43,655 nt of DNA from the NCBI GenBank assembly GCA_019264575.1, contig JAHUZV010000006.1:1-43655 (forward strand), written 5' to 3'. The notes under the pieces were generated by a model. That model worked only from the letters and a program-made list of their open reading frames with translations, did no database searches and was not told where the DNA came from. The DNA comes from Vulcanococcus sp. Its GTDB lineage: Bacteria > Cyanobacteriota > Cyanobacteriia > PCC-6307 > Cyanobiaceae. A program made the translations under genes and the position numbers. Shown in pieces: positions 15,281 through 24,560 of the stretch (the stretch's first letter is position 1; each line of letters starts with the position of its first letter).

Positions 15281-15709
15281 TCACGAACCCTGAAGCGAAG
15301 AGAGATAAGTGCTGTGAACGGAACGCGACCAATAAATAGCGAGTGGGATCGCAACCCCCTCATTGATGAACATGGCGCGGATATAGGACTCCAATTCCGT
15401 TTGGCCCTCAGCCAGCAGCCACAGCTGGACCACCAGGATCTTGATCACGCCGATCCACAAAATCACCCGCAGCCAGTTCAGAGCATTCAACGACGTGCGG
15501 GTCGCCACCCCAAACATCGCGATCAAAACGGCGATCGAGAGAACGATCCCAAGCCAATGCGGGAGAACCAGCTCATCGATGCCGCGAGCTGGATATACCC
15601 GCAGACCGGCAACAAAGACGGCTAGCAAAATCCCCTGATGGACGTAGACGATCCTTGAGCACAAGCCAAAACCGCGAGGCTTTGGTTGCCTGAGATCGCT
15701 CATCGTCAT
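15281..15709 (-). CDS. Small integral membrane protein of the RND operon
   Basis: A 142-residue protein with about four hydrophobic segments (IVYVHQGILLAVFVAGL, WLGIVLSIAVLIAMFGV, WLRVILWIGVIKILVVQLWLL, INEGVAIPLAIYW). It is not recognised as a known family. ATG 15709 overlaps the stop of the RND pump gene (TGATG), so it is the last gene of the adaptor-pump operon and probably translationally coupled. The context suggests an accessory role in efflux, but the role is unknown. An alternative TTG start one codon earlier cannot be excluded. Confidence 0.7.
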   Translation of the reverse strand: MTMSDLRQPKPRGFGLCSRIVYVHQGILLAVFVAGLRVYPARGIDELVLPHWLGIVLSIAVLIAMFGVATRTSLNALNWLRVILWIGVIKILVVQLWLLAEGQTELESYIRAMFINEGVAIPLAIYWSRSVHSTYLSSLQGS

Positions 15710-18700
15710 CAATTCGAGCCGGGCAGGGTCGGCGCCGCTGTCGTGGTGGAATCACCGCCGCGGCCACCACCCTCACCAAACCAACGCTCCTCAAGGTTCT
15801 TGATCGCTACATAGAACGGCGGCACAACACCCAATGAGAGCACGGTGGCCACAAGCAGACCACCAAAGATGACCGTTCCCAGCGACTGCTGACTGTTGGC
15901 GCCGGCTGTGGTGGCCACCACCAGGGGCAGGAAGCCGGCCAGCGAGGCAATAGCGGTCATCAGGATAGGGCGCATCCGTGATTCCGCTGCCGCCATCGCT
16001 GCTTCAGGGACGCTCATCCCAGCCTCAAGGTGCTGCTCCGCCACCTCAACAATCAAGATCCCGTTTTTGGCAGCCAGCCCGATCAGGGTCACCAAGCCCA
16101 CCTGGGCATAGATGTTGAGATCGATCGAGCGCACCGCGAGGAACACCAGGGCGCCGAGCATGGCGAGCGGCACCGTCATCAAGATGATCACGGGCGTCAC
16201 ATAGCTCTCATATTGCGCCGAAAGCACCAGATACACGATCAGGATGCCCAACGCGAACACCAGCACGCTGGCGCTGCCGGCTGAAAGCTGCAGTGCGGCG
16301 ATACCGGTGAAGGCATAGCCAATATTGTTGAAATCGAGGCTGTTGAAGATGTTCTGAATAGCGGTGAGCGCCTGACCAGAGCTCTTGCCGATCGCTTCAG
16401 CCCCTTGCACCAGCACCGTGCGGTAGAGGTTGTAGTGGCTGATCACCGGTGGCGCGCTGGAGAGATCCGCCGAGGCGAACTCCGACACCTGCACCATCTT
16501 CCCGTCGCGATTGCGCACGTAGTAGCTGAGAACGTCGTCTAGGTTGCTGCGCTGATCCGGTTGCGACTGCACATAGATGTTGCGCACTTGACCGCTCTCG
16601 TAGGTGAGGCCGGAGTAATTACCCCCCGCCAGCACAGCAATGGTTTGCATCGCCTGCTGGAAATCAACGTTCAGTGCGCCCAGAATTGAACGATCAATCT
16701 TCAAGCCGAAAGCCGGCGCACTAGGCACGAACTGGGTGTAGAGGGTGGAGAACTGACCACTGGCCTGGCCAGTGGCCACCAGCTGCTCAGCCAAGTCATT
16801 GAGCTGAGTGAAGGTGTAAGCACCGTTGCTGAGATCGTTGAACTGGAAATAGAAGCCACCCTGCGCTGAGAAGCCTGGAATCGCAGGCGGTTGAGCTGCC
16901 ACCGCAAGGCCGCTGTCCAATTTGGAGAGCTTCTCGTTCAGCCGGGCAACGATCGCAGGAGCCTTGTTGTCTGCCCCTGAGCGCTCATCCAGAGGTTTGA
17001 AGCCATAGAAGAACAACCCCTGATCGGGGCTGTTGCCATTGAAGCCGGCACCACTGATCACACTGCCTGAAATGATGTCGTCTTCCTCGTTCAAAACCTG
17101 GGCGATCTGCGCACCCACCTTCTGGGTTTGAGAGAGGGAGGCACCGTTTTGAAGCTGGAAAATACCGAGGCCATAACCCTGATCTTCCTCCGGGATAAAT
17201 GCGGAGGGCAGGGCATTGAAGGCAATCGCCGTCACGACAATGCCACTGGCCAGGCCCATCAGAATGAGCCGTCGGCGATCGATCAGCAGCTTCAGAACCT
17301 TGGCGTAGTTCTGCTCGAGACGATGGAAGGCATCGTTGAAACCATCAAAAATCGACGCCAGTCGGCTGCCGGCAAAACCGAACAGCAGCACACCAACGAT
17401 GTAGGCACCGATCCCGAAGGACGCTGAACTGAAGCGTCCAAAAGCAAGGCCAACCACGATGCCTGCCACGGTCCAGGTCCAACCTTTGGGCTTGGGCGGC
17501 TTCTCGGTTTTGAGAATCAAGCCCGCCATCATCGGCGAGAAGGTGAGGGCGTTGAAGGTGGAAATCGCGATGGCAAAGGCGATCGTGAGAGCGAACTGGC
17601 GGTAGATGATGCCGATGCCGCCTGGGTAGAACGCCACCGGCACGAACACGGCCATCAGCACCAAGGAGGTGGCAATCAGCGCACCGATCAGCTCGCCCAT
17701 ACAAGCCAACGCTGCCTGACGGGGGCGCATCCCGCTCTCGAGGTTCTTGGCCACGGCCTCGATCACCACGATGGCGTCGTCCACCACCAGACCCGTCGCC
17801 AACACCAGACCCAACAGAGTGAGCTGGTTGATCGAGAAACCGAAGGCCTTAATGAAGGCGAAGGTTCCGATCAGAGAAATCGGAATGGCCAGGCTCGGCA
17901 CCACCGTGGCCCGCCAGTCCTGCAGGAACAGGAACAGGATCACCAGCACCAACACAATGGCCAAACCGAGGGCATCAGTCACGCCATCAACGGCGGACTC
18001 GATGAACTGGCCAACGTTGTAGATCTCAGTCACCGTGATCCCAGGGGGCACCTGGCTACGGAACTGATCCATCAGCGCAACCACAGCCTCGCTCACCTGC
18101 AGGGCATTGCTCTCAGGGGTCTGGTAGACACCAACAGTGATGGCAGGGTGGTTGGCAACATCAACACCAGCAGTGGAGTAGGTATTGAAGCCATAGGACG
18201 CTTCACCCACATCTTTGAGGCGCAAGAGATTGCCGGCAGGCGACTTGCCCACAATCAATTGGTTGAGCTGTTCAACGGACACCAAATTGCCGTTGTCTTC
18301 AACCAGGATTGGGTAAGTAAACATCTGGTTGCCACCCGCCGGCGGACCGCCCACAAGACCACCGATGGCCACCGAGTTCTGGCTACGCACCGCAGACACA
18401 ACCTGATCAGCGGTGAGCTGGTTGGCGGTGAGCTTGTCGGGGTCAACGAACAGCCAAAATGCTGGGTTGCTGCCGCCAAACAACGTGGCTTGGGCAACAC
18501 CTGGGATGCGTTCAAGCTGGTAGTAGAGCTGCTCGTAGATCAGGCCATTGATGTAGGAGCGGTCGAACTGCCCTTCAGTGGAGCTCACCTGGTAGGCCAG
18601 CAGAATCGATGGCGTTGTTTGCAACACCGACACACCCGTGCTGCTCACCTGCGATGGCAGCTGCGGCATCGCCAGGGAAACGCGGTTCTGCACGTTCACT

Positions 18701-19017
18701 TGGTCGATATTAATATCGGTGTCTTCATCAAAGAAGACATTGACCGTGCTGGAGCCCGTGTTGGTACTCAGCGATGAGATATAAGCAGCACCAGGCACAC
18801 CATTGATCTGCTGCTCGAGAACATTGGTAACAGCCTGCTCGGTGACCAGAGAATTGGCTCCGGCGTAGGTCGCCGTGACCTGAACCTGAGGTGGAGCAAT
18901 ATTGGGGAGGTTTTCAATCGGCAGGGTTGGGATGGCAATCAAGCCAACCAATACAATCAAAATGCTGCAAACGGTCGTGAGGACCGGACGCTTGATGAAA
19001 TTATCGGAGAGTGACAT
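15709..19017 (-). CDS. RND efflux pump, HAE-1 (AcrB) type
   Basis: An inner-membrane proton-driven exporter of 1102 residues, longer than the usual 1030-1050. The N-terminus (SDNFIKRPVLTTVCSILIVL) is typical of HAE-1 pumps. Proton-relay acids appear in GLVVDDAIVVIEAV (D413, D414) and a conserved Lys in GLAAKNGILIVE. Two porter regions and twelve core membrane segments can be followed. The extra length comes partly from residues about 503-552 after the sixth core segment. There a PPKPKG linker leads into two additional hydrophobic stretches (VAGIVVGLAFGRF, IGAYIVGVLLFGFAG). It is cotranscribed with the adaptor 13 nt upstream and a small membrane protein. The substrate is unknown. Confidence 0.92.
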   Translation of the reverse strand: MSLSDNFIKRPVLTTVCSILIVLVGLIAIPTLPIENLPNIAPPQVQVTATYAGANSLVTEQAVTNVLEQQINGVPGAAYISSLSTNTGSSTVNVFFDEDTDINIDQVNVQNRVSLAMPQLPSQVSSTGVSVLQTTPSILLAYQVSSTEGQFDRSYINGLIYEQLYYQLERIPGVAQATLFGGSNPAFWLFVDPDKLTANQLTADQVVSAVRSQNSVAIGGLVGGPPAGGNQMFTYPILVEDNGNLVSVEQLNQLIVGKSPAGNLLRLKDVGEASYGFNTYSTAGVDVANHPAITVGVYQTPESNALQVSEAVVALMDQFRSQVPPGITVTEIYNVGQFIESAVDGVTDALGLAIVLVLVILFLFLQDWRATVVPSLAIPISLIGTFAFIKAFGFSINQLTLLGLVLATGLVVDDAIVVIEAVAKNLESGMRPRQAALACMGELIGALIATSLVLMAVFVPVAFYPGGIGIIYRQFALTIAFAIAISTFNALTFSPMMAGLILKTEKPPKPKGWTWTVAGIVVGLAFGRFSSASFGIGAYIVGVLLFGFAGSRLASIFDGFNDAFHRLEQNYAKVLKLLIDRRRLILMGLASGIVVTAIAFNALPSAFIPEEDQGYGLGIFQLQNGASLSQTQKVGAQIAQVLNEEDDIISGSVISGAGFNGNSPDQGLFFYGFKPLDERSGADNKAPAIVARLNEKLSKLDSGLAVAAQPPAIPGFSAQGGFYFQFNDLSNGAYTFTQLNDLAEQLVATGQASGQFSTLYTQFVPSAPAFGLKIDRSILGALNVDFQQAMQTIAVLAGGNYSGLTYESGQVRNIYVQSQPDQRSNLDDVLSYYVRNRDGKMVQVSEFASADLSSAPPVISHYNLYRTVLVQGAEAIGKSSGQALTAIQNIFNSLDFNNIGYAFTGIAALQLSAGSASVLVFALGILIVYLVLSAQYESYVTPVIILMTVPLAMLGALVFLAVRSIDLNIYAQVGLVTLIGLAAKNGILIVEVAEQHLEAGMSVPEAAMAAAESRMRPILMTAIASLAGFLPLVVATTAGANSQQSLGTVIFGGLLVATVLSLGVVPPFYVAIKNLEERWFGEGGGRGGDSTTTAAPTLPGSN

Positions 19018-19030
19018 ATCTGATTAACCC

Positions 19031-20155
19031 TCAGTTGGCAGCCGCAGGGCCAATCTTCACAGGCAAACCTGTGCGCAGGAGTGCAGTATTACTCACCACA
19101 ACGCGCTCACCCTTTTGGAGGCCAGAGATCAGCGGATAGCGATCACCCTCAAGCTTTCCAAGCTGGACGGGGGTCTGCACCACGATCGGAGTTGCCGGTG
19201 GGAGCGCCTCCAACTTTTTCTTTTCGCCAGCAGGAAGCGTGGTGGACGCTTTGATTTTGGGAAGCACCTGAGCCAGGGGGAGGACCTTGTAGACAAAGGG
19301 CTGCTGCGCTTGCATCAGAACAGCGCTCACCGGAACAGACAACTGACGCGTGTTGCCGGTGATGATCCGGTTCTTCACATACTGGCCTGTCTTCAAGGTG
19401 CCGCTTGCATTCGGGAACGCCGCTTTCACCAGCACCGTATTGGGCGATGAAGAGGTGCCACTAACACCGAAGTAAGGAGAGATGAACACAACCTTGCCGC
19501 TGGTCGTCAACGGCGGGTTTGTTTGGGTCTGCAACTTCACGGGCTGCCCCATCTTCACGCGCAGAGCCTGGGTTGCCGGCACATCCATCAGCGTCCAGAG
19601 ATTAGAGTTATCCACAATCCCTGTAATCGCCTGACCCTGCCGCACGTAATCGCCGATCTTCACCGTATCGAGATCGCCGATTTCTCCACTGATCGGAGCC
19701 GTGACGTATTTGTAACCAAGCGTGGCCGCGTCCGCTTTGACCTGATCGCGTGACTGAATGGCCTGGGTGACGTATTGATCGCGTTGCTTGGTTGAAACAG
19801 CACCCTGCGCGTTCAGAAAGATGTAACGCTCGGCATTGAGCCGGTCCTTGCGAGCTTCCGCTTCAGACGCATTCAGTTGAGCCGTCTGCTGCACGTTGTC
19901 GAGCACGAGGATCGGTTGGCCGGCCTTCACCTGCTGCCCCTGGCTCACCAGGATTTTCACCACACGGCCATCGGTTTCAGGCCTCAGTGCCACATCCGTG
20001 GTGGAGCTGAGAACGCTGATCACTTCAATCGAAGGATTGAAGTCGGCATCGCCGATGCTCTCCACCTGAACCACCAGCGGAGGACGGGTTGGCGGTTTGG
20101 CTCCACAGCCCACCAGCAGGGCAATCAGAGGCAGTGGGGCCAGGTAGCGCCGCAC
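19031..20155 (-). CDS. RND efflux periplasmic adaptor (AcrA-type lipoprotein)
   Basis: A 374-residue membrane fusion protein that links the RND pump to an outer-membrane channel. It has a lipoprotein signal with lipobox LLVGC (Cys17). A biotinyl-lipoyl half (DGRVVKILVSQGQQVKAGQP) follows, then a short helical hairpin (QLNASEAEARKDRLNAERY...). The second lipoyl half and barrel come next (TAPISGEIGDLDTVKIGDYV). The C-terminal membrane-proximal domain completes it. It lies 13 nt upstream of the pump gene on the same strand. No outer-membrane TolC-like gene is nearby, so the channel is encoded elsewhere. A divergent promoter region is shared with rarA (20156-20234). Confidence 0.92.
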   Translation of the reverse strand: MRRYLAPLPLIALLVGCGAKPPTRPPLVVQVESIGDADFNPSIEVISVLSSTTDVALRPETDGRVVKILVSQGQQVKAGQPILVLDNVQQTAQLNASEAEARKDRLNAERYIFLNAQGAVSTKQRDQYVTQAIQSRDQVKADAATLGYKYVTAPISGEIGDLDTVKIGDYVRQGQAITGIVDNSNLWTLMDVPATQALRVKMGQPVKLQTQTNPPLTTSGKVVFISPYFGVSGTSSSPNTVLVKAAFPNASGTLKTGQYVKNRIITGNTRQLSVPVSAVLMQAQQPFVYKVLPLAQVLPKIKASTTLPAGEKKKLEALPPATPIVVQTPVQLGKLEGDRYPLISGLQKGERVVVSNTALLRTGLPVKIGPAAAN

Positions 20156-20234
20156 GGGTCATCGACAGCAGAGCGCAAATTAACGGATCCTCTGCGATGT
20201 TTCATCCGATGATGCGTGCTGGAACACGAGCGGT

Positions 20235-22430
20235 GTGAGCGACCTGTTCAGCCATCGCGGCGAGCAGCTGCGCCAGAGCCTGGCCCCTCTCGCCGATCGG
20301 ATGCGCCCCCGCAGCATCGACGACTTTCAGGGTCAGGAGGAGATCCTTGGGCCGGGACGGCTGCTGCGGCGTGCGATTGCGGCTGATCGCGTTGGCAACC
20401 TGATCCTCTATGGGCCACCCGGCGTGGGCAAAACCACCCTGGCCCGAATCATCGCCGCCAGCACCCGAGCCCACTTCAGCAGCCTCAATGCCGTGCTGGC
20501 CGGCGTGAAAGACCTACGGGCCGAGGTGGATGAAGCGCGGCGCCGCTTGGAGCAGCACGGCCTGCGCAGCCTGCTCTTTATTGATGAGGTGCACCGTTTC
20601 AACAGCGCCCAGCAAGACGCGCTGCTGCCATGGGTGGAGAACGGCACGGTCACGTTGATCGGCGCCACCACCGAAAACCCCTTCTTTGAAGTGAACAAGG
20701 CTCTGGTGAGCCGCTCACGCCTGTTCCGCCTGCAACCGCTGCAGCCGCGCCACCTGCATCAACTGCTGCAACGCGCCCTGCAAGATCGAGAGCATGGCTA
20801 CGGCAACCGCTCGGTGCAGATCAGCGCTGAAGCGGCCGAGCACTTAGTGGATGTGGCCGGCGGCGATGCCCGCAGCCTGCTGAATGCCCTCGAGCTGGCC
20901 GTGGAGACGAGCGAACCCGATGACAACGGTGTGATCGCCATTGATCTGGCCATTGCCGAGGAGTCGATCCAGCAGCGGGCTGTGCTCTACGACAAGCAGG
21001 GCGACGCCCACTTCGACACGATCAGCGCCTTCATCAAATCGCTGCGGGGCAGCGATCCCGATGCCGCCCTGTTCTGGCTGGCCCGCATGGTGGAGGCAGG
21101 CGAAAACCCGCGCTTCATCTTCCGGCGCATGCTGATCTCCGCCGGAGAAGACATTGGCCTGGCCGACCCCCAAGCGATGGTGGTGGTGGAAGCCTGCGCC
21201 GCGGCCTTTGAGCGGGTGGGCCTACCGGAGGGCCTCTACCCGTTGGCGCAGGCAGCTCTTTATCTAGCCAGCACAGACAAGAGCAACAGCCTGCTCGGGT
21301 TCTTCGATGCCCTCAAGAGCGTGAAGGCGAGCAGCCGCCAGAGCGTGCCGGCCCACCTGCGCGATGCCAACCGTGATGGCAAAGCCTTCGGCGATGGAGT
21401 GGGCTACCGCTACCCCCACGCCTACGCCGAGCATTGGGTGGCCCAGCAATACCTACCCACCGCACTGCAGGGCCAGGTGTTCTGGCAGCCGGGCCAACTG
21501 GGCTGGGAGGGGCAACGGCGCCAACGGCTGCAGCAACGGAGAGCCGCCCAGCTGGCCGCAGCGGCAGAACACGAAGCTGAACTAGGAGAAGTGCTCAGCA
21601 GCAGCCCCGACGATCCAGCCCTCGAACGCTGGCTGCAGCGCCAATTGGGCAGCGAAGGGGAACGGCTGGATGCTCTGCGCAGCCGGCTCTGGGACAACGC
21701 AACCTGGCGGCGGCATGACCGGGTGCTGATCCTGGAGGCCCGCTCGTTGCTCTGGGCGCTGGACCCTTTGGAGCACACCCCGGAAGGCGGCGTGGTGATT
21801 CAGACAGCAGACAGCGCCGATGCCGAACGGCTGCGCAGCCAGCTGCGCGTGCTCGATGCCCTGCGGCAACCAAGCGTGCTCTGCTGCAACGCTGCAGACC
21901 TGGCTGACGCCCTGGAGCCCGGCAGTGTTTTCGAATGGATTGCAGCAAGGCATCCCTTCAGGGATCTCAGCGCCGAGCAGCTGCCCGCCGCGCTGGATCA
22001 ACTGGAGCGCCTCGCGGCCCCAGCTGCCCAGCTGCGGCTGCTGTTCAGCCAACCCACGATCGGCCCTGCTGCTGCCTTGTTGGCCATAGCGGATCTACCG
22101 GATGCCCTCCGCGATCTGCTGGCCCCGCTGCCAGAGCTCGAGCAGGCCTGGCTGAGCGCACCACCGGATCGGGAGCGGTTGCAGGCAGAGCTCGAGCAGC
22201 GGGGTTGGCAGGTGAGCTGGCAGCAGTGGGAGGAGCCCCTGGAGCTCAGCCTGAGCGCCGCCGTGATCGAGCGCTGGCTGGGCAATCACGCTGCATACCG
22301 GAGCCATCTGAGCGGTGTACTCCAACCCAAGGAGTTGCGGTTGCTCCAAGAAGCGCTGCAACAACGGCTCGGCTCTCGCCTACCGCAACAACTGCAACAT
22401 CAGCGGCTCACGGCCCAAAGGAGGCACTGA
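20235..22430 (+). CDS. rarA: RarA/MgsA-type replication ATPase with a long C-terminal extension
   Basis: A 731-residue protein whose first about 430 residues are RarA (also called MgsA), a AAA+ ATPase of the clamp-loader group that acts at stalled forks. Walker A is GPPGVGKTT (60-68), Walker B is LLFIDEVHR and sensor 1 is IGATTENPF. The C-terminal helical domain ends in the RDANRDGKAFGDGVGYRYPH signature. Residues about 450-731 are extra and Leu/Ala/Gln-rich. Parts (RVLILEARSLLWAL, GGVVIQTADSADAERLRSQL) suggest a degenerate Rossmann/methyltransferase-like fold, an inference from pattern. Usual RarA length is 430-450. The GTG start at 20235 fits the family N-terminus. Confidence 0.88.
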   Translation: MSDLFSHRGEQLRQSLAPLADRMRPRSIDDFQGQEEILGPGRLLRRAIAADRVGNLILYGPPGVGKTTLARIIAASTRAHFSSLNAVLAGVKDLRAEVDEARRRLEQHGLRSLLFIDEVHRFNSAQQDALLPWVENGTVTLIGATTENPFFEVNKALVSRSRLFRLQPLQPRHLHQLLQRALQDREHGYGNRSVQISAEAAEHLVDVAGGDARSLLNALELAVETSEPDDNGVIAIDLAIAEESIQQRAVLYDKQGDAHFDTISAFIKSLRGSDPDAALFWLARMVEAGENPRFIFRRMLISAGEDIGLADPQAMVVVEACAAAFERVGLPEGLYPLAQAALYLASTDKSNSLLGFFDALKSVKASSRQSVPAHLRDANRDGKAFGDGVGYRYPHAYAEHWVAQQYLPTALQGQVFWQPGQLGWEGQRRQRLQQRRAAQLAAAAEHEAELGEVLSSSPDDPALERWLQRQLGSEGERLDALRSRLWDNATWRRHDRVLILEARSLLWALDPLEHTPEGGVVIQTADSADAERLRSQLRVLDALRQPSVLCCNAADLADALEPGSVFEWIAARHPFRDLSAEQLPAALDQLERLAAPAAQLRLLFSQPTIGPAAALLAIADLPDALRDLLAPLPELEQAWLSAPPDRERLQAELEQRGWQVSWQQWEEPLELSLSAAVIERWLGNHAAYRSHLSGVLQPKELRLLQEALQQRLGSRLPQQLQHQRLTAQRRH

Positions 22431-22474
22431 TGCTGAAAACACCCCGTGCTGATCGGCATCAACACGATCAGCAC

Positions 22475-22510
22475 AAAAAAACCGGCTTCCACGCGATGGG
22501 TGGAAGCCGG
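22475..22510 (-). terminator. Intrinsic terminator for the 22545 gene
   Basis: CCGGCTTCCAC (22482-22492) and its complement (22500-22510) form an 11-bp stem with a 7-nt loop. On the minus strand the hairpin is followed by seven T residues (22481-22475). It lies just past the stop of the exported-protein gene at 22545. Confidence 0.85.
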
Positions 22511-22544
22511 AAAGATCAGAAGACAGCGCCAGCTGCCGACTAGA

Positions 22545-23225
22545 TCACCAGAGACCGCGAACAGCAGGAGCAGCCGGGGCCGGAGCAGGGGCCTCAGCGG
22601 TGTAAGCAGCGATGCAGGCCGGGGTGTTCATGTACCAGCTCAGCAGCGAGGTGGCGCGCTGACTGTTGGAGGCATCGCTCACATCACACACCTTCATCGA
22701 GCCCTGCAGGCGCTGGTCGGTGGGCAGGTTCGACATCATCCCGTAGCTGGACAGCTTGCCGTCAGCCGAGTCGAGAATGATGGCGCTGCGCACAGCCTGG
22801 AGGCTGTGGCTCTGGCTGTAATACGGGGTGTAATTGTTCTGCTGAATGCTTTCAGACAGGAACTGTTCGCCCTTCTCGGAGTAGAGGAAGTTGGCCACAG
22901 CGACCACATCCACGTCGTACTCCTTCTGCAGGCCGGCCTGCAGCTCATCGCGTGACCAGCCGGAGAGATCCTTGAGATCGTTCGGCACGGGGTTGTCGAT
23001 CACCTCGGTGCCGCCAAGAGGCAGCAGGGTGTTGGAGCGAACGAAGCCCTGGCTCACAGCACGGGCGGTCTGGGTGGGCAGACCTTCTTGAATGAAGGTG
23101 GGCGCGCCGTAGCGCACACCAGCCTGATTGGAATTGATGGTGGTGGGCCCTTGTGGGATGGCCTGGGCCGAGAGGCCTGCAAGCAGGACACCAGCGCCAG
23201 CCAAGGGGAGGAGAACCTTGCGCAT
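22545..23225 (-). CDS. Exported protein, DUF1400-like
   Basis: A 226-residue protein with a clear signal peptide (MRKVLLPLAGAGVLLAGLSAQA, cleavage after AQA). The region WSRDELQAGLQKEYDVDVVA followed by NFLYSEKGEQFL and later SLQAVRSAIILDSADGKLSS resembles the DUF1400 domain of cyanobacterial proteins, sometimes fused to alpha/beta hydrolases. No hydrolase domain is present here. The C-terminus is Ala/Pro-rich. ATG 23225 is chosen because the signal peptide begins there. The gene has its own terminator. A periplasmic location is expected; function unknown. Confidence 0.7.
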   Translation of the reverse strand: MRKVLLPLAGAGVLLAGLSAQAIPQGPTTINSNQAGVRYGAPTFIQEGLPTQTARAVSQGFVRSNTLLPLGGTEVIDNPVPNDLKDLSGWSRDELQAGLQKEYDVDVVAVANFLYSEKGEQFLSESIQQNNYTPYYSQSHSLQAVRSAIILDSADGKLSSYGMMSNLPTDQRLQGSMKVCDVSDASNSQRATSLLSWYMNTPACIAAYTAEAPAPAPAAPAVRGLW

Positions 23226-23328
23226 GGTTGAGCAGAAGATGACTCTCCCGGTATGGCGAGCAGAACCGTCCGCCACGGACCTTCTGAAGGTTGATTTAAG
23301 AATCGGTTATCAAAAAACCGTTGAAGCC

Positions 23329-23841
23329 TTAACTCAGCTGGTCGGCCCCGCGGCGCGCGGGCAGCTGCAGCGGACTCCAACCCGGCGGGCAGTGCAGCGC
23401 ATCGCGCTCGTAGCGGAAGCGGCCCGGTTCGCCGCGGCCGCTGCAGGCCACGCCCCGCGGAACGTTGTCTTCCGCCTGCACTTGCGCCACGTAGCGCTCC
23501 TCGCCGCCCCGGGGAATCAGCAGCAACTGCACCCGCTCGGGCGATTCAGTAATGCGGGCCTCCATGTCTTCCGGGGTCTCGAGCCCCAGAACATCGAGAT
23601 AGCCGGTGAAGCTGCCCCAGAAGTAGCGGGTGATCTGGCCGCCCACGAACTGGCCCATCGCCTCGCTCGCCCTGGCGCGACCATCCTGCAGAGCTTCCTG
23701 GCTGGCCAGATCCGCCAAAACGCGATCGGTGGAGGCGCCGGTGCGCATGGCCGGAGGTGGCAGCAAACGCCACTGGGCGAGCCCCGCCGCACCGAACAGG
23801 CTCAGCAGAGCTACCACACTGAAGCGAAGGGCCAACGGCAT
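23329..23841 (-). CDS. Membrane-anchored hypothetical protein
   Basis: A 170-residue protein with an N-terminal signal/anchor (MPLALRFSVVALLSLFGAAG) and a soluble, charged remainder. Segments such as GQITRYFWGSFTGYLDVLG and VQLLLIPRGGEERYVAQVQ are regular but not recognised. Two Cys residues (VACSG, LHCPP) could pair outside the cytoplasm. ATG 23841 is preferred to an upstream ATG because the anchor follows it directly. It lies 47 nt downstream of the phosphopantetheinyl transferase gene on the same strand. Confidence 0.65.
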   Translation of the reverse strand: MPLALRFSVVALLSLFGAAGLAQWRLLPPPAMRTGASTDRVLADLASQEALQDGRARASEAMGQFVGGQITRYFWGSFTGYLDVLGLETPEDMEARITESPERVQLLLIPRGGEERYVAQVQAEDNVPRGVACSGRGEPGRFRYERDALHCPPGWSPLQLPARRGADQLS

Positions 23842-23888
23842 GGGTGCGGCCTCTTGAGAGGACTGTTCAGGAGTTGAACGCGCGGACG

Positions 23889-24560
23889 TTAATCCCAGAT
23901 CGCCTGTTCGGCTGCCTGCCCCACCACTCCGCACAACCAGCCGTTACGCCGCACGCACACAGAGGGCGGCTGCCAGCCCTCCAGCAGATGCTCGAGACGC
24001 TGCCGTTCCACACACCAATGCCAATGGCGCAGGTCGGTGGCGAGGCTGCTGCGCTGCCATTTGATTGCCGCTTCCTTGCGCACCCAGCTCTCCAGCACCA
24101 GCGCTTCACGCTCCGGCGGGGCTTGGCACTGCAGCTGCTGCCACTCCTGCGGCGGGAAGAACCGGCGCGCCAACAACTCCGCAGCAATGCGGCGCTGCTG
24201 CCACTCCAGATCAACCCCGATCCGCCAGGGCGACCAGGCCAGCAGCAACTGATCGCGGCTGTGGCTCAGGCTCACAGCTCCATAGCCCTCTGCGAGGCAC
24301 GGCGCCTCACCGGGCGGGCTATGCAGCGGCACCGCCTCAGCTGGCAGCCCCAGGCATGTGGAGAGGCGAGCGCGCAACAGATGCCGGCTGGTGCGATAGC
24401 GGTGCTGCACCGCAGGCGGCAGCGCAGCGCTCCACGCCCGTTCGGCCTCACTCAGCGACCAGGGATCTTCCGCCTTGAGCGGCAAGAGCCACAGGTGCGG
24501 AACCGCCGCCCCGCTCAGGGCTCCCCTTAGGCTCCCGCCAGTGTGTTGAAGCCCCGCCAT
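23889..24560 (-). CDS. 4'-phosphopantetheinyl transferase, Sfp type
   Basis: A roughly 223-residue enzyme that transfers phosphopantetheine from CoA to carrier proteins of fatty-acid, polyketide or heterocyst-glycolipid-type pathways. Hallmarks are VSLSHS (CoA site), WRIGVDLEW (Mg-binding Asp and Glu) and ESWVRKEAAIKW (the WxxKEA motif). Cyanobacteria usually have a single broad Sfp-type enzyme. The start is uncertain. ATG 24560 overlaps, on the opposite strand, the ATG of the divergent peroxiredoxin gene at 24559, and an earlier ATG at 24596 is also in frame. A later non-ATG start is possible. Confidence 0.85.
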   Translation of the reverse strand: MAGLQHTGGSLRGALSGAAVPHLWLLPLKAEDPWSLSEAERAWSAALPPAVQHRYRTSRHLLRARLSTCLGLPAEAVPLHSPPGEAPCLAEGYGAVSLSHSRDQLLLAWSPWRIGVDLEWQQRRIAAELLARRFFPPQEWQQLQCQAPPEREALVLESWVRKEAAIKWQRSSLATDLRHWHWCVERQRLEHLLEGWQPPSVCVRRNGWLCGVVGQAAEQAIWD

